DNA of 64,000 nt from Gracilimonas mengyeensis (lineage in GTDB: Bacteria; Bacteroidota; Rhodothermia; Balneolales; Balneolaceae), in the NCBI RefSeq assembly GCF_900182705.1, contig NZ_FXTP01000002.1, positions 372,001 to 436,000 of the forward strand, in the 5' to 3' direction. The notes beneath the pieces were generated by a model. That model searched no databases, had not been told where the DNA came from, and worked only from the letters and a program-made list of their open reading frames with translations. The translations under genes were made by a program, and so were the position numbers. This document shows positions 45,231-55,534 of this stretch, piece by piece. The stretch's first letter is position 1, and every line of letters begins with the position of its first letter.

Positions 45231-48068
45231 TTATGCCGTTACTTTCTTTAGCCGATCAAATTCTTCTTTGAGGAATTTTCCGGTGTGCGAATGTTCTGCA
45301 TTTGCCACTTCTTCCGGTGTGCCTTGGGCAATGATCTCTCCACCGCCACGTCCGCCTTCAGGCCCCAAGTCAATAATCCAGTCTGCTGCTTTGATGAGGT
45401 CGAGATTGTGTTCAATCACAATCACGGTATTACCTTTCTCCACCAGGCGCTGAATTACATCCACCAGCATACGTACATCCTGGAAATGGAGCCCGGTAGT
45501 AGGTTCATCCATCACGTACAGTGTGTCGCCGGTGCCCACTTTTGAAAGCTCCCTGGCCAGTTTGATGCGTTGTGCCTCCCCGCCAGAAAGGGTAGTGGAA
45601 GCTTGGCCAAGCGTGAGGTATCCAAGCCCGACATCTGTTAAAGTGCCCAAAATCCGGCTTATGGCCGGCTGTGCATCAAAGAATTCGGCGGCTTCGCGGA
45701 TGGGCATCTGTAGTACATCAGAGATGTTTTTGCCTTTGTAATAAATTTCCAGCGTTTCCCGGTTGTAGCGCTTGCCGTTGCAGGTTTCACAGGTCACGTA
45801 CACATCCGGTAGAAAGTTCATCTCAATTTTGCGAACGCCATCGCCATTACATTCTTCACAGCGGCCGCCTTTCACATTAAAAGAAAAACGTCCCTGATCG
45901 TAGCCGCGAATTTTGGATTCGGGCAGTTCCGCAAACAACCGGCGGATGTGATCAAATACTTTGGTATAGGTACCGGGGTTGGAGCGGGGAGTTCGTCCAA
46001 TCGGAGACTGATCAATGGAAATAATCTTGTCCACATTGTCAATTCCTTCCACCGTATCATAGGGCAGGGGCACCGTTTTGGATTTGTAAAAGTAATTGGA
46101 AAGAATAGGCACCAGCGTTTGGTTGATGAGCGAGCTCTTACCGCTGCCGCTCACGCCAGTTACGCAAATAAATTTACCCAGTGGAACGTCCAGGTTTTGA
46201 TTCTGGAGGTTGTGTCCGCGAGCGTTTTTTATCTGGATAGATTTGTCGTTACCCTCCCGGCGCGATTCGGGGATTTCAATGACTTCTTCATCTTTCAGAA
46301 ATTTGGCCGTGTCAGAGTCAGGATCAAGTTCATCGGGTTTGCCGGAGGTTACAATGTGTCCACCGTTCACTCCCGCGCCCGGACCTAAATCTACCACAAA
46401 GTCAGCGTGTTCGATGGTTTCCCGGTCATGTTCAACCACCAATACGGAATTACCAAGATCACGCAGAGTTTCCAGCGAATTGATGAGCTTGATGTTATCG
46501 CGCTGGTGCAGCCCGATGCTGGGTTCATCCAAAATATACAACACGCCAACCAGCTGTGTACCGATTTGGGTAGCCAGACGAATACGTTGCGCTTCACCTC
46601 CACTTAGGGTTTGTGCTTCGCGATCAAGAGATAGATAATTCAGCCCTACGTTTAACAAAAAGTCCAGCCGGTCGCGAATTTCCTTCAGCACCTGGTTACC
46701 AATCGTCTGCTGCCGCTCGGTCAGATTGATGCCGTACAGCGTATCGCGTAGCTGTTTGATATCTTTCGCCACCAAATCGTGGATGGTATATCCGTCAATT
46801 TTGTAGGAGAGAGCTTCCTGATTCAACCGCCCGCCATCACACTTGGGGCAAGTAATGCGGTCCATAAAAGCCTTAGCCTTATCCCGCTGCTTGTTGGATT
46901 TGCTGTTGTGATATTGATCGATGATGGTATTCCGCAGCCCTTCAAACTTATGTTTGTAGGTTACGGAATTGTCTTTGAAGTCGTAGCTTACGGAGTATTT
47001 TTTCTCCCCGCTGCCATTCATGAGCACTTCTCGAAGCTCTTCGGGATAATCTTTGATAGGCGTCTCAAAATCCATATCAAAGCTATCCAAAATGGCCTTA
47101 AGCTGCTTAAATACAAAGATATCACGCGGAGCGCCAAGATATCGGATGCCGCTGTCAGCAATACTTTGTTCAGGATTGGGAACCAGTAAATCCCAGCTTA
47201 CATCATAGGTGTAGCCGAGTCCCTCGCATTTTGGGCAGTAGCCGTAGGGCGAGTTGAAAGAAAACAGATTGGGAGCGGGATCTTCGTACGCCAGTCCGCT
47301 TTCCGGATCAAATAAGTTCTGGGAATACAGCTTGTCGTTGATTTCCTCACCATCTTTAATAGCCAAAATTACGTTGCCATCGGCCATTTCCAGGGCCAGG
47401 CGAATGCTGTCGGCTATACGTTTTTCACTTTTTTGAGAGATCACAAAGCGGTCTACCACAATCTCAATATTGTGGGTTTTGTAGCGATCCAGCTTCATAT
47501 CCTCTTCCAGATCGCGGAATTCACCGTCAATGCGGGCTTGTACAAATCCCTGCTTGATGGTTTGTTCGAATAGCTCGCGGTAATGTCCCTTGCGGCCACG
47601 TACTACCGGCGCCAGGCAGTAGGCTTTCGTGCCTTTGGGCATATCCATAATGTTTGCTACTACCTGATCGGCCGACTGTTTCTCCATCTTATTCCCGGTT
47701 TTGTAGGAATAAGGCGTGCCAATGCGCGCATACAGCAATCGCAGAAAATCATAAATTTCGGTAACCGTACCCACCGTGGAGCGAGGATTACGGTTGGTGG
47801 TTTTTTGGTCAATGGAAATTACGGGCGACAGGCCGTCTATAAAATCAACGGCAGGGCGTTCCATCATCCCCAAAAACTGCCGGGCATAGGCGGAGAGCGA
47901 TTCCAGGAACCGTCGCTGGCCTTCCGCATAAATGGTATCAAAAGCCAGCGATGATTTTCCTGAACCGGAAAGTCCGGTGATAACCACGAGTTGCTCGCGG
48001 GGAATGTCGATGTCAATATTTTTGAGGTTGTGTTCGCGGGCGCCGCGTACTACAATGTTGTGCTGCAA
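45231..48068 (-). CDS. uvrA: excinuclease ABC subunit A
   Basis: 945 residues, full length. Damage-recognition ATPase of nucleotide excision repair. Two ABC modules: Walker [20 protein letters not shown] (near 31) and [15 protein letters not shown] (near 640), with [12 protein letters not shown] and [12 protein letters not shown] signatures; zinc modules [18 protein letters not shown] and [20 protein letters not shown] with [13 protein letters not shown] start at 48066-48068, matching the family start a few residues before [17 protein letters not shown]. Confidence 0.98.
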   Translation of the reverse strand: MQHNIVVRGAREHNLKNIDIDIPREQLVVITGLSGSGKSSLAFDTIYAEGQRRFLESLSAYARQFLGMMERPAVDFIDGLSPVISIDQKTTNRNPRSTVGTVTEIYDFLRLLYARIGTPYSYKTGNKMEKQSADQVVANIMDMPKGTKAYCLAPVVRGRKGHYRELFEQTIKQGFVQARIDGEFRDLEEDMKLDRYKTHNIEIVVDRFVISQKSEKRIADSIRLALEMADGNVILAIKDGEEINDKLYSQNLFDPESGLAYEDPAPNLFSFNSPYGYCPKCEGLGYTYDVSWDLLVPNPEQSIADSGIRYLGAPRDIFVFKQLKAILDSFDMDFETPIKDYPEELREVLMNGSGEKKYSVSYDFKDNSVTYKHKFEGLRNTIIDQYHNSKSNKQRDKAKAFMDRITCPKCDGGRLNQEALSYKIDGYTIHDLVAKDIKQLRDTLYGINLTERQQTIGNQVLKEIRDRLDFLLNVGLNYLSLDREAQTLSGGEAQRIRLATQIGTQLVGVLYILDEPSIGLHQRDNIKLINSLETLRDLGNSVLVVEHDRETIEHADFVVDLGPGAGVNGGHIVTSGKPDELDPDSDTAKFLKDEEVIEIPESRREGNDKSIQIKNARGHNLQNQNLDVPLGKFICVTGVSGSGKSSLINQTLVPILSNYFYKSKTVPLPYDTVEGIDNVDKIISIDQSPIGRTPRSNPGTYTKVFDHIRRLFAELPESKIRGYDQGRFSFNVKGGRCEECNGDGVRKIEMNFLPDVYVTCETCNGKRYNRETLEIYYKGKNISDVLQMPIREAAEFFDAQPAISRILGTLTDVGLGYLTLGQASTTLSGGEAQRIKLARELSKVGTGDTLYVMDEPTTGLHFQDVRMLVDVIQRLVEKGNTVIVIEHNLDLIKAADWIIDLGPEGGRGGGEIIAQGTPEEVANAEHSHTGKFLKEEFDRLKKVTA

Positions 48069-48526
48069 AGGAATGGGGGTTTTTGGATTTCAGAACTTCG
48101 AAAAATACAAAACAGCATTGGGAAAAGCTTCATTCCTTTTTGGGTGATATGGTGGTGGGGTAATATGGTGATATGGTAGTGGGAGTGGTTTTGGCAACGG
48201 GGTAGTATTTTCCAACACCTCTCACAATCAAAACAGGAACAACTGTTTTGATTGATCTCTCCTCAAGGAGAGACTTCTCGGGACTAAATGATAGCTACGA
48301 TGCTTTAATTAAGGGTGTGAAGCATAATACCAACCGGTAAAAGTCCTTCCTTGAGGAAGGTGCCTTGGTTTTGGCTTGCCAAAACCGGCGGAGGGTGTAC
48401 GATGGTGGGTACAACTCATTGGCGTCCTAAAGACTCACTATAACTGCATACAGGTACGAAAGTGGACACAGCTAAGGGATGTAATCCTGGAAACTCCGAA
48501 ATTCAATGTTCAGTGTTGAATGTTCC
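48069..48526. other. 458-bp intergenic region with hairpins and short repeats
   Basis: Contains GGTGATATGG-type tandem repeats (48141-48185), AATCAAAACAG/CTGTTTTGATT (48227-48254), TCTCCT/AGGAGA and CCTTCC-TTGA-GGAAGG hairpins near 48.26-48.36 kb, and a TTTTGGC/GCCAAAA pair. No gene seen. Confidence 0.55.
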
Positions 48527-50338
48527 TTATTCGATATTCCCCTGCAACCATTCAGCCCGAAGTTGTATAGCGGCTTCACTCGCATCCGGGTTGAGAGTGG
48601 TTTTATAAGCCGGGTCTTCAGCTAAAGTCACTTCTGCCGTATGCTGATCACCCCAGCGACTAAACGTAATTTGGATTTCATCACCCGGGGCATAATCAGA
48701 TAAAATTTCATCTACATCACTTACAGAATTCAGTGAAGTGCCAGCGATGGACAGAATTTCGTCTTCAGACTCAATGCCTGCCAAGTAGAGTGGAGAGCCT
48801 TGACGGGCATTTCCATCCAGTTTACCAATGCCGTTTTCGATATCAATATCAGTCCCAAGGCTGGCTTTGCCGGGATTTTCCAATCCAAAGTCAACGCCCA
48901 CACTGGCAAACAGAGACTTATAATCCGGCATCTGGCTGTCGTAGATGTATTTGTTGAAAAAACCGGTGGCAAACTCTTTTCCGGCGTAATAGGCCAGGGT
49001 AGATTCTATGTCCCGATTGGTATAAGGAACCTCTGGCTCTCCGAAGGCCTGCCACATTAATTTCATGAAGTCATCCAGGTTTTTGTCGCCATCCAGCTGG
49101 CGTAGGGAAAGATCCAGTGCAAGCCCCAGCACGCTGCCATAGCTGTAGTAAGAGATGAAGGTGTTATCCCGGTTAACGGGATCTACGGAGCGGGCGGCAT
49201 CCACAAAGGGAGCCTGGTAACTCATCTCAACGGGATTAAAGTAAGCACGTCCGGGATGATTGAATACGTAATTCAGGCTTCCGGCCAAGCCTTCAATATA
49301 CTCTTGTTCAGTACGGATACCTGCGCGGGCCAGAATTAACCCGGTGTAGTAACTGGTGAAGCCCTCTGCAAACCAGAGCTCACCACTCATGTTGGCTTCC
49401 TCAAAATTGAAAGGTTCCAGGCTGGCAGGACGAATGCGCTCCACATTCCAGGTATGTACAAATTCGTGTGAGATAGTGCTAATACTTGTCTCCTCAAGCG
49501 GTTCATTCAACGGCTTGGAGTTGGTGACAATAGTAGAGTTTCGGTGTTCCATCCCATCTCCGCTAGCGTTGGGCATAAAGCAGTTCAGGAAGATATATTC
49601 GCCATAGTCCAGCTCGGGCAGTTCTCCGAAAACTTCAATTTGCTCGTGAACGATGGCCATCACTTTACTAAAGTATTTATCTACTTCGGCATCAGTAGCG
49701 GGGGTGTGCAACGCCATTTTAATGAGCTGGCCTTCTACCAATTCATCCCGTAAATGAAAATCCGCGATTTCCACAGGGCTGTCTAAAAAGTAATATAAAT
49801 CAGGGGCGTAGTAGGTCGTTTCTTGCAGGTGTTTAAGCTGGGTGGCAATTTTCCAGTCGAGGTCTTCCCGCACATCAAAAGTAATCTCAATCGGACGGTG
49901 GCCATAGTTTCGAGCCCAAGCAAAAGTAGCCGGCATGTTTAAGTGGGCGTGAGTTTCATCTACCTGCGAATAGGTGCCGTCGCCTCGATTGGCAAACAAG
50001 GTATATTCAAATTTTACGGTGCCATCGTGTCCGCTGATGTTCCACTGGTGCGGATTGGGACGGGTAATTTCGAGAGGATTGCCCTCACTGTCGGTAGCTT
50101 TTACCCCGTACACATTTTTAGCAAATTCATGCAGGGCGTAGCGACCGGGAGATGTTCGGCTCATGCGCACTTCCAGTACTTTGTTTTCCAGGTTGGTATA
50201 AGTGACGCTGATTTCAGCCTCGTGGTGAACGGCATTTTCAAAAGAAATATGATACTTGGTAAGGGTTTGGGCCCTGCTTGTAAGGGTAAGCAGTAAAATG
50301 GCAATGGGAAGCATCAAGGTTTTTTTCATAGCACACAA
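48527..50338 (-). CDS. M61 family glycyl aminopeptidase with PDZ domain
   Basis: 603 residues with signal peptide (LTSRAQ). Zinc motif STISHEFVHTWNVERIRP (near 290), followed by ELWFAEGFTSYYTGLILARAG with the third-ligand Glu. N-terminal beta domain (residues 25-180) is the M61 N-domain; a PDZ domain lies near 495-575 (ARQGSPLYLAGIESEDEILSIAGTSL). Periplasmic peptidase preferring N-terminal Gly or Ala in characterised members. Monocistronic. Confidence 0.92.
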   Translation of the reverse strand: MCAMKKTLMLPIAILLLTLTSRAQTLTKYHISFENAVHHEAEISVTYTNLENKVLEVRMSRTSPGRYALHEFAKNVYGVKATDSEGNPLEITRPNPHQWNISGHDGTVKFEYTLFANRGDGTYSQVDETHAHLNMPATFAWARNYGHRPIEITFDVREDLDWKIATQLKHLQETTYYAPDLYYFLDSPVEIADFHLRDELVEGQLIKMALHTPATDAEVDKYFSKVMAIVHEQIEVFGELPELDYGEYIFLNCFMPNASGDGMEHRNSTIVTNSKPLNEPLEETSISTISHEFVHTWNVERIRPASLEPFNFEEANMSGELWFAEGFTSYYTGLILARAGIRTEQEYIEGLAGSLNYVFNHPGRAYFNPVEMSYQAPFVDAARSVDPVNRDNTFISYYSYGSVLGLALDLSLRQLDGDKNLDDFMKLMWQAFGEPEVPYTNRDIESTLAYYAGKEFATGFFNKYIYDSQMPDYKSLFASVGVDFGLENPGKASLGTDIDIENGIGKLDGNARQGSPLYLAGIESEDEILSIAGTSLNSVSDVDEILSDYAPGDEIQITFSRWGDQHTAEVTLAEDPAYKTTLNPDASEAAIQLRAEWLQGNIE

Positions 50339-50503
50339 GTGAATAAGAGAATAAATTTAGCGAGCAGGAATATGAGGAGCTTGCGTCTGGAATGCAATGA
50401 ATGCAATTTGACAGGAGGCCAGCCGTTGCAAACTTTTACCGGAATCAGGGCCTATTCACTATCAGTTGTTATAACAATTCCAAGTATTGATTCCGCATTT
50501 TTC

Positions 50504-50511
50504 TATCTTTG
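50504..50511 (+). promoter_or_regulatory. Bacteroidota-type -7 element before the thioredoxin gene
   Basis: TATCTTTG fits the TAnnTTTG consensus, about 51 bases before the ATG at 50562. No good -33 TTG at standard spacing was identified, so this is tentative. Confidence 0.35.
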
Positions 50512-50561
50512 AACCCTTAGTTATTTCAACCCCGTTGCAGTCATCCATTCAATATCATTCC

Positions 50562-51128
50562 ATGTATACTTACTTGTCATCTGCTACCAAGCGTATTGCC
50601 CACATTCTGTTTCTCTTACTATTTGCGACTTCGGTAAGCTGCGCACAGCAATCTGAAGAATCATCGGAAACCCAAGCTAATGAGGAATCTGAAAGTCAGG
50701 CTGGACAATCTAACATTCCCTTTGACTGGTATTCACTTGAAGAAGCTCAGCGCCTGGCGGCAGAAAATGATAAGAAAGTACTGGTATATGCAGAGGCTGT
50801 ATGGTGCACCTATTGCCAGCGAGTGAGGAAAGAAGTTTTTCCACAACAAGAAGTGGAAGAAGTGACCGAGCAATATTTTTATCCCGTGTTGGTAGATATT
50901 GAATCGCAGGACACGCTGACTTTTCGGGGAGAAGAGATGACACAAGCTGAATTCAGCCGTGCCATGAGGGTTACCGGAACACCTACCTTTATTTTTATTG
51001 ATTCGGAAGGAGAAATCATTGCAGGTCAGCCCGGGTTTATTCCTACGGACATATATGTGCAGATGCTCACCTATGTAGGAACCGACGCTTATCAAGACCA
51101 AAGCTTTGATGAGTTTGCAGAGAACTAA
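50562..51128 (+). CDS. thioredoxin-fold lipoprotein
   Basis: About 188 residues from ATG 50562; the longer frame from 50487 lacks a sensible leader and overlaps the probable promoter. Lipobox ATSVSC. After a Glu/Ser-rich linker, a thioredoxin-like domain has AEAVWCTYCQRVRKEVF (CxxC near residue 82) and the cis-proline VTGTPTFIFIDSEG. Resembles periplasmic thiol-disulfide proteins of the thioredoxin_7/DsbD-gamma type; partner unknown. Confidence 0.85.
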   Translation: MYTYLSSATKRIAHILFLLLFATSVSCAQQSEESSETQANEESESQAGQSNIPFDWYSLEEAQRLAAENDKKVLVYAEAVWCTYCQRVRKEVFPQQEVEEVTEQYFYPVLVDIESQDTLTFRGEEMTQAEFSRAMRVTGTPTFIFIDSEGEIIAGQPGFIPTDIYVQMLTYVGTDAYQDQSFDEFAEN

Positions 51129-51911
51129 AACCTGCTTTCTATTGCTGCGTGTATGATTTAGGCTGCTCTTATTCTGCCTGATTTCAGGTCTTCATTTTAT
51201 ATTCAATTAAAAGCATTACAGACGAAAGAGACCTATTTCTTGTATTTCAATGAGCAAATTATATCATATAAGTGAGCAATAATTATAATTATGTTGGGCT
51301 AATCATGCGCGTAATGTCGAAAGTATTCAACCTCAAGTTTTTGTGAGGTATTGATAAAAACAATATAAATCATTATTTAGCAGGTAATTAAAGAAGTGTT
51401 TAAACCTTTGTGAAGATGATCTCGGTTTATTACATTAATAATAGTTGTTGGTCAATTAATGATTGTATTAGGGCAAAAGTTTGCTCAAAAAAGTAAAATC
51501 TCATTGATTGATTAGTTGGAGTTAATCACAATTTCGACACAAAGAAATTTTGGGAGTTGGGATAATAAGCGATAAAAAGTCTATGCGGGTATTCCAGTCT
51601 CTTTGTAACCGATGCATTTTTTGAAATACCAGAGATTTCTCTGCTATAGAATCAGATTTGAAATTATGCTGATCGGATAATCATCTATCTATCCACTCAT
51701 AAATCGAAGGCCGCAATGTTGATCCCATTGCGGCCTTTTTTTAATAAGATAAGAGATAGATGTTTTAGGCTAATAAGTTGAATTTAATGCAAATACATTT
51801 GGTGTCCTTTTTTTTGCAATGTATATTATCAAATTGTTAACACAATGTTTCCAATGCATAAAGGAAAAAATCTTACAGGTTTCTTTAGAACAATAGGAGA
51901 GCATAATTCCA
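51129..51911. other. 783-bp intergenic region with orphan terminator
   Basis: AT-rich, without a credible gene on either strand. The only strong element is the terminator at 51707-51742, nearly 600 bases from the upstream gene's stop and oriented plus, which would fit an unannotated small RNA or long 3' UTR. Confidence 0.55.
51707..51742 (+). terminator. orphan rho-independent terminator
   Basis: 12-base perfect stem AAGGCCGCAATG / CATTGCGGCCTT, loop TTGATCC, seven further Ts. One of the strongest terminators in the window, yet no gene ends nearby. Confidence 0.85.
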
Positions 51912-52658
51912 ATGAGTTTTGACAAAGTGCAGGAGCAACGGTTTGAACTCAAATACCTTATCAATGAGCAAAAAGCTCAGAATGTTCGACATTTCATAAA
52001 GAATTACCTGGATGCTGATGAGTATGGCATAACCCAGCCCCAAAATTCCTACAGTGTGCATAGTCTGTACCTTGATTCCTCTAATCTTAAGACATATCAG
52101 GATACGATTAACGGGAACAGAAACCGCTTTAAAATACGTATTCGGCATTATGGCGGGGAAGATCAGGAATCCGTCTACTTGGAAATGAAGCGCAGATACG
52201 ACCGGGTAATTACTAAAGCCCGTGCAAAGGTGCCGGTCAAAAAGCTGGAAGAAATAATATACGGACCTTTGCCTACTATGGATCATCTGGTTAATCAAAC
52301 AGAAGAACAGCTTAGATCGCTTCAGCAAATTTGCCGGATGATTCGTGAAATAAATGCCCGCCCACAGATTCACGTAGCCTATCTCCGGGAAGCGTATGAA
52401 CTGGAAGAATCCAACGCGGTTCGTATCACTTTTGACCGGGATGTTACTGCCAGTTACACCAATTCGCTGAGTCTCCGTGCTGAGCAGGACAACCCGGTAA
52501 ATGTATTTGGGAAAACTGTGATTTTAGAATTGAAGTTTACCAACCGATACCCACACTGGATGAATGAGTTGACCCAGCTTTTTCATCTCCGGCTGGAATC
52601 AGCAGCCAAATATGTTGACGGAGTAAATGTCCTTAAAAGAAAGAAGAAAATTGCCTGA
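51912..52658 (+). CDS. VTC-domain (polyphosphate polymerase-like) protein
   Basis: 248 residues forming a single triphosphate-tunnel-type domain. Charged tunnel motifs: RFELKYLINEQ (near 10), YSVHSLYLDSSNLKTYQDTINGNRNRFKIRIRHYG (40-75), VYLEMKRRYDRVITKARAKV (near 85-105), VILELKFTNRYPHWMNEL and SAAKYVDGV at the end. In yeast Vtc4 this domain makes polyphosphate from ATP. No SPX domain or membrane anchor is present. First gene of a three-gene operon; the DUF4956 gene follows after 9 bases. Confidence 0.88.
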   Translation: MSFDKVQEQRFELKYLINEQKAQNVRHFIKNYLDADEYGITQPQNSYSVHSLYLDSSNLKTYQDTINGNRNRFKIRIRHYGGEDQESVYLEMKRRYDRVITKARAKVPVKKLEEIIYGPLPTMDHLVNQTEEQLRSLQQICRMIREINARPQIHVAYLREAYELEESNAVRITFDRDVTASYTNSLSLRAEQDNPVNVFGKTVILELKFTNRYPHWMNELTQLFHLRLESAAKYVDGVNVLKRKKKIA

Positions 52659-52667
52659 CCGTACTTT

Positions 52668-53354
52668 ATGGAACAATTAATGAAATTCGGAGATACGGCT
52701 CCGTTACCAACCGATATTCCCACTCTTTTAATTGCATTGTTGCTGGCTTTTTTATGCGGGCAGTTACTGGCCTGGATATATATGTACACGCATACAGGGC
52801 TGTCTTATTCGCGTACTTTTGTGAGCTCTCTTATCATTATGCCAATCACAGTGGCATTGGTTATGATGATTTTGGACAACAACATTGTGACGGCATTTAG
52901 TTTGTTGGCGGTGTTTGCTATTGTCCGTTTTCGGAATATTCTGAGGGATACCCTTGATACGGTGTACATATTATCGCTGATTGTAATCGGGATGGCTTGT
53001 GGTACCCAGAAATTTACTACAGCCCTAATCGGCACCCTCGTTGCCGGGTCGGTTCTTATCTATATCTGGTTTACTAACTTTGGCGCACGCCAGCGGTATG
53101 ATTTGATCCTCAACCTGAACTGGAGCCGGCCCTTAAGTTCTTTGGAGGCTCTTGAACAGTTTTTAGACCGGCATGCCTTTAAAACCCATTTGGCATCTCA
53201 AAATACCAGCCATGATGGCTCCTCCACTCAACTGTCATATCGGTTGTTACTCAGGAACCCTGATCGCACCCAGGATTTATTGAATGAAATTGCGGAGATA
53301 CAGGGAGTCTCAAAGGTGAGCAGCATGGTTGCAGAAGATGAATCGGAGGTATAA
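52668..53354 (+). CDS. DUF4956 membrane protein
   Basis: 228 residues. Four hydrophobic helices fill residues 15-140 (LLIALLLAFLCGQLLAWIY, FVSSLIIMPITVALVMMIL, FSLLAVFAIVRFRNILRDT, ALIGTLVAGSVLIYIW); the motif FAIVRFRNILRDTLDTVYI is characteristic of DUF4956. The C-terminal 85 residues form a soluble ferredoxin-like domain. DUF4956 genes are commonly next to VTC-domain genes in bacteria, so joint action is likely, but the biochemical role is not known. The downstream HlyD gene starts 2 bases after its stop. Confidence 0.87.
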   Translation: MEQLMKFGDTAPLPTDIPTLLIALLLAFLCGQLLAWIYMYTHTGLSYSRTFVSSLIIMPITVALVMMILDNNIVTAFSLLAVFAIVRFRNILRDTLDTVYILSLIVIGMACGTQKFTTALIGTLVAGSVLIYIWFTNFGARQRYDLILNLNWSRPLSSLEALEQFLDRHAFKTHLASQNTSHDGSSTQLSYRLLLRNPDRTQDLLNEIAEIQGVSKVSSMVAEDESEV

Positions 53355-53356
53355 GG

Positions 53357-54451
53357 ATGTCAGACGAAAATAAAAAATACGAGCGTATTCCTGTCCCACT
53401 TTCACAGAAATTGAAGGAAGTACGGCACCGTATTGTGCCCTTGCTAGTGTTTCTGGTCGTGTTGGGTTTTGTAGTATATCTGTGGGATATGCGGGTGAGT
53501 ACTCCCGGTTTTACGGGTAAAGTAGTGGCTGACAGTACCTTGGTTGCCAGCCCCTATGATGGAACACTAAATCAGTTTTACCTGGAGCCCTTTGATGTAG
53601 TGGAAAAAGGAGATCCGGTGGCTACCATCATCCGCACGGACAGCAGCTATCTGCAGTCCAGGCTTCAGTTGGTTGAGTCACAAATAAACCAGGTAAGAAG
53701 CGGGTTGGAACCCATGGTGAATCACCAGCGAAACATCATGGATTATGAAAACCTGCGACTGGATCACATGCAAAACCGTGTAGAAGTGGCATCCCTCAAA
53801 ATCAGGGAGCAGCAACTAAAAGAAGCTTATGAAAGAGCTAAAGAGCTGTATGCCAAAGACGGAATCTCCGAAGCCGAATACGAGCGTATTGAAAGTGAAT
53901 ACCTTGTTGTAAAGTCTGAACGGGAAAGCAAAACGGAACTTATTGATCAGCTTGCAGGGCGGCTTGAAAACATTGAGCAATATATCATTGCTGATGATGT
54001 AGCTAATCCGCTAAATGCGGCCATTGATGTATATGAAAAAGAACTGAAAGTGGTGGAGGAAGAGCTAAAGCCACGGACTATTTATGCTCCGATGTCAGGC
54101 ATCGTTAGCAAAGTGTATAAGCATGACGGTGAGTTTGCGCGGGCAGGCGATCAAATCCTGGAGATTGAAGCTACCGAGCCTTCGTATATTGTAGGGTATC
54201 TACGTCAGCCTTTTGTGATTGAACCGGAGGAAGGTATGGAAGTGGAAGTACGTACACGAAAGCCTTCCCGGCATTTCTTTACCTCTCATATCGTCAAAAT
54301 AGGAGGGCACATTGAGATTTTAGAACCTGGAATGGGAACTCCGGGAGCCAGTGCACAGGAGAGTGGGTTGCCCATTCAAATTGCAATACGCAATACCGGA
54401 GATGTGACATTGTACCCGGGTGAGTTTGTTGATATTGTGCTGGAGAGATAG
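53357..54451 (+). CDS. HlyD-family membrane fusion/adaptor protein
   Basis: 364 residues. One N-terminal membrane helix (IVPLLVFLVVLGFVVYLW, 27-44), then a biotinyl-lipoyl-like half (FTGKVVADSTLVASPYDGTL), a long coiled-coil hairpin (95-215) and the second lipoyl half with the barrel (RTIYAPMSGIVSKVYKHDGEFARAGDQIL, near 235-265). Adaptors usually bridge an inner-membrane pump and an outer-membrane channel; no pump or TolC gene adjoins, so the VTC/DUF4956 pair takes their place. Last gene of the operon. Confidence 0.9.
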   Translation: MSDENKKYERIPVPLSQKLKEVRHRIVPLLVFLVVLGFVVYLWDMRVSTPGFTGKVVADSTLVASPYDGTLNQFYLEPFDVVEKGDPVATIIRTDSSYLQSRLQLVESQINQVRSGLEPMVNHQRNIMDYENLRLDHMQNRVEVASLKIREQQLKEAYERAKELYAKDGISEAEYERIESEYLVVKSERESKTELIDQLAGRLENIEQYIIADDVANPLNAAIDVYEKELKVVEEELKPRTIYAPMSGIVSKVYKHDGEFARAGDQILEIEATEPSYIVGYLRQPFVIEPEEGMEVEVRTRKPSRHFFTSHIVKIGGHIEILEPGMGTPGASAQESGLPIQIAIRNTGDVTLYPGEFVDIVLER

Positions 54452-54455
54452 ACTG

Positions 54456-54497
54456 TTTTAGGTTTTAGGTTTTAGGTTTTAGGTGCAAGGTGCAAGG
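54456..54497 (+). repeat. heptanucleotide tandem repeats
   Basis: Four TTTTAGG units (54456-54483) followed by two TGCAAGG units (54484-54497), just after the HlyD stop codon. Confidence 0.9.
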
Positions 54498-54529
54498 TGT
54501 TAGGGAAAAAGCCCCTTATATAGTTATTA

Positions 54530-54558
54530 CCTCGTTCCACACGTTCTGCGTTGGAACG
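54530..54558. repeat. dispersed REP-like sequence, copy 2
   Basis: CCTCGTTCCACACGTTCTGC followed by GTTGGAACG; the reverse complement resembles 13430-13460. Confidence 0.6.
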
Positions 54559-54566
54559 ATTAAGGC

Positions 54567-55412
54567 TTAGTCAAACTCATACCGAAGCTTTGTTTCCGTT
54601 TCTCCATTCTGGCGGATGGATATATCGATCGTGCCCTCCCCGTTACCATAGCCTTTGCGATATTCTTTTTTTAGGGGTGTGAGATCAAAAGTTTCTTCGG
54701 AGCGGAATACAGCACGACATGCTTCATTTTTATGCGTGATTATCGCATAGGCTTGTACCGGCAAGGATTCCATGAAATAGTTGTTGAAAACCAGGTTTAA
54801 ATCATGAGGGCCGCAACCACTGTACGTGATTTTGATATAAAGCGAATCCCCGGCAATATTAGCTTCATCCAATTGGTACATGCCATCCGGCCATTCTGAA
54901 CGGTCAAAATCCTCTTGCCGGGCCATAATGACTTCTTTTGTAGCATGTTTTGGCGCAAATCTAAACTCCCTTGTTGATTGACCTTCTTTACCAACAGTTA
55001 TAAAAAGGCGGTTATCGTCAAAGTAAAATGGATTGGATTGATTAATCACTGCTTCACTAAAATCGAGAGGATGTCGTGGGCTTTGGCAAGCTATTTCTGT
55101 GCAAAAATATCCGGAAATAAATAGACGATTGGGAGGACTGATGCTGTAGTTTCCACCGCAGGAATTACAAAGAATACGTCCGCCAACTCCGCCACCAGCG
55201 CTAAAATTAAGCGTATACATGCTGTCAGATTCCGGCGCATACACGCCGTAGCCATTTTCTTCCACTGAGCGCAATTCCCAGTTTTTATTGATTAAAGCAG
55301 CTTTTAGTTCTTCCGGTGTCTTCGGATTTGTAGTAGACACACTATCACACGCGGTAGTTACAATCAGGGTTGACAGGATCAACCCAAAAAAGAAAAGTAA
55401 ATGTATTTTCAT
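54567..55412 (-). CDS. META-domain-like lipoprotein
   Basis: 281 residues. Lipobox IVTTAC (Cys near 22). Residues 35-150 read as a META/HslJ-type beta domain: NKNWELRSVEENGYG..., TLNFSAGGGVGGRILCNSCGGNYSIS, and CTEIACQSPRH. The C-terminal half (DRSEWPDGMYQLDEANIAGDSLYIKITYSGCGPHDLN) is a second beta domain with a Cys pair. Cell-envelope location; function unknown. Confidence 0.75.
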   Translation of the reverse strand: MKIHLLFFFGLILSTLIVTTACDSVSTTNPKTPEELKAALINKNWELRSVEENGYGVYAPESDSMYTLNFSAGGGVGGRILCNSCGGNYSISPPNRLFISGYFCTEIACQSPRHPLDFSEAVINQSNPFYFDDNRLFITVGKEGQSTREFRFAPKHATKEVIMARQEDFDRSEWPDGMYQLDEANIAGDSLYIKITYSGCGPHDLNLVFNNYFMESLPVQAYAIITHKNEACRAVFRSEETFDLTPLKKEYRKGYGNGEGTIDISIRQNGETETKLRYEFD

Positions 55413-55472
55413 GACTTCTCCTGAAGGTTAGATTAGGTTCTCTCTCTGCCTGTAATTAACAAAAATCTTTAC

Positions 55473-55510
55473 AAAAAAAGAACGCCTTCCGTAATAAACA
55501 GAAGGCGTTC
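55473..55510 (-). terminator. terminator after the GH115 gene
   Basis: GAACGCCTTC (55480-55489) / GAAGGCGTTC (55501-55510); on the minus strand followed by TTTTTTT. 25 bases past the stop. Confidence 0.88.
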
Positions 55511-55534
55511 AAGAGCATAGCTCGAATTAAACAA

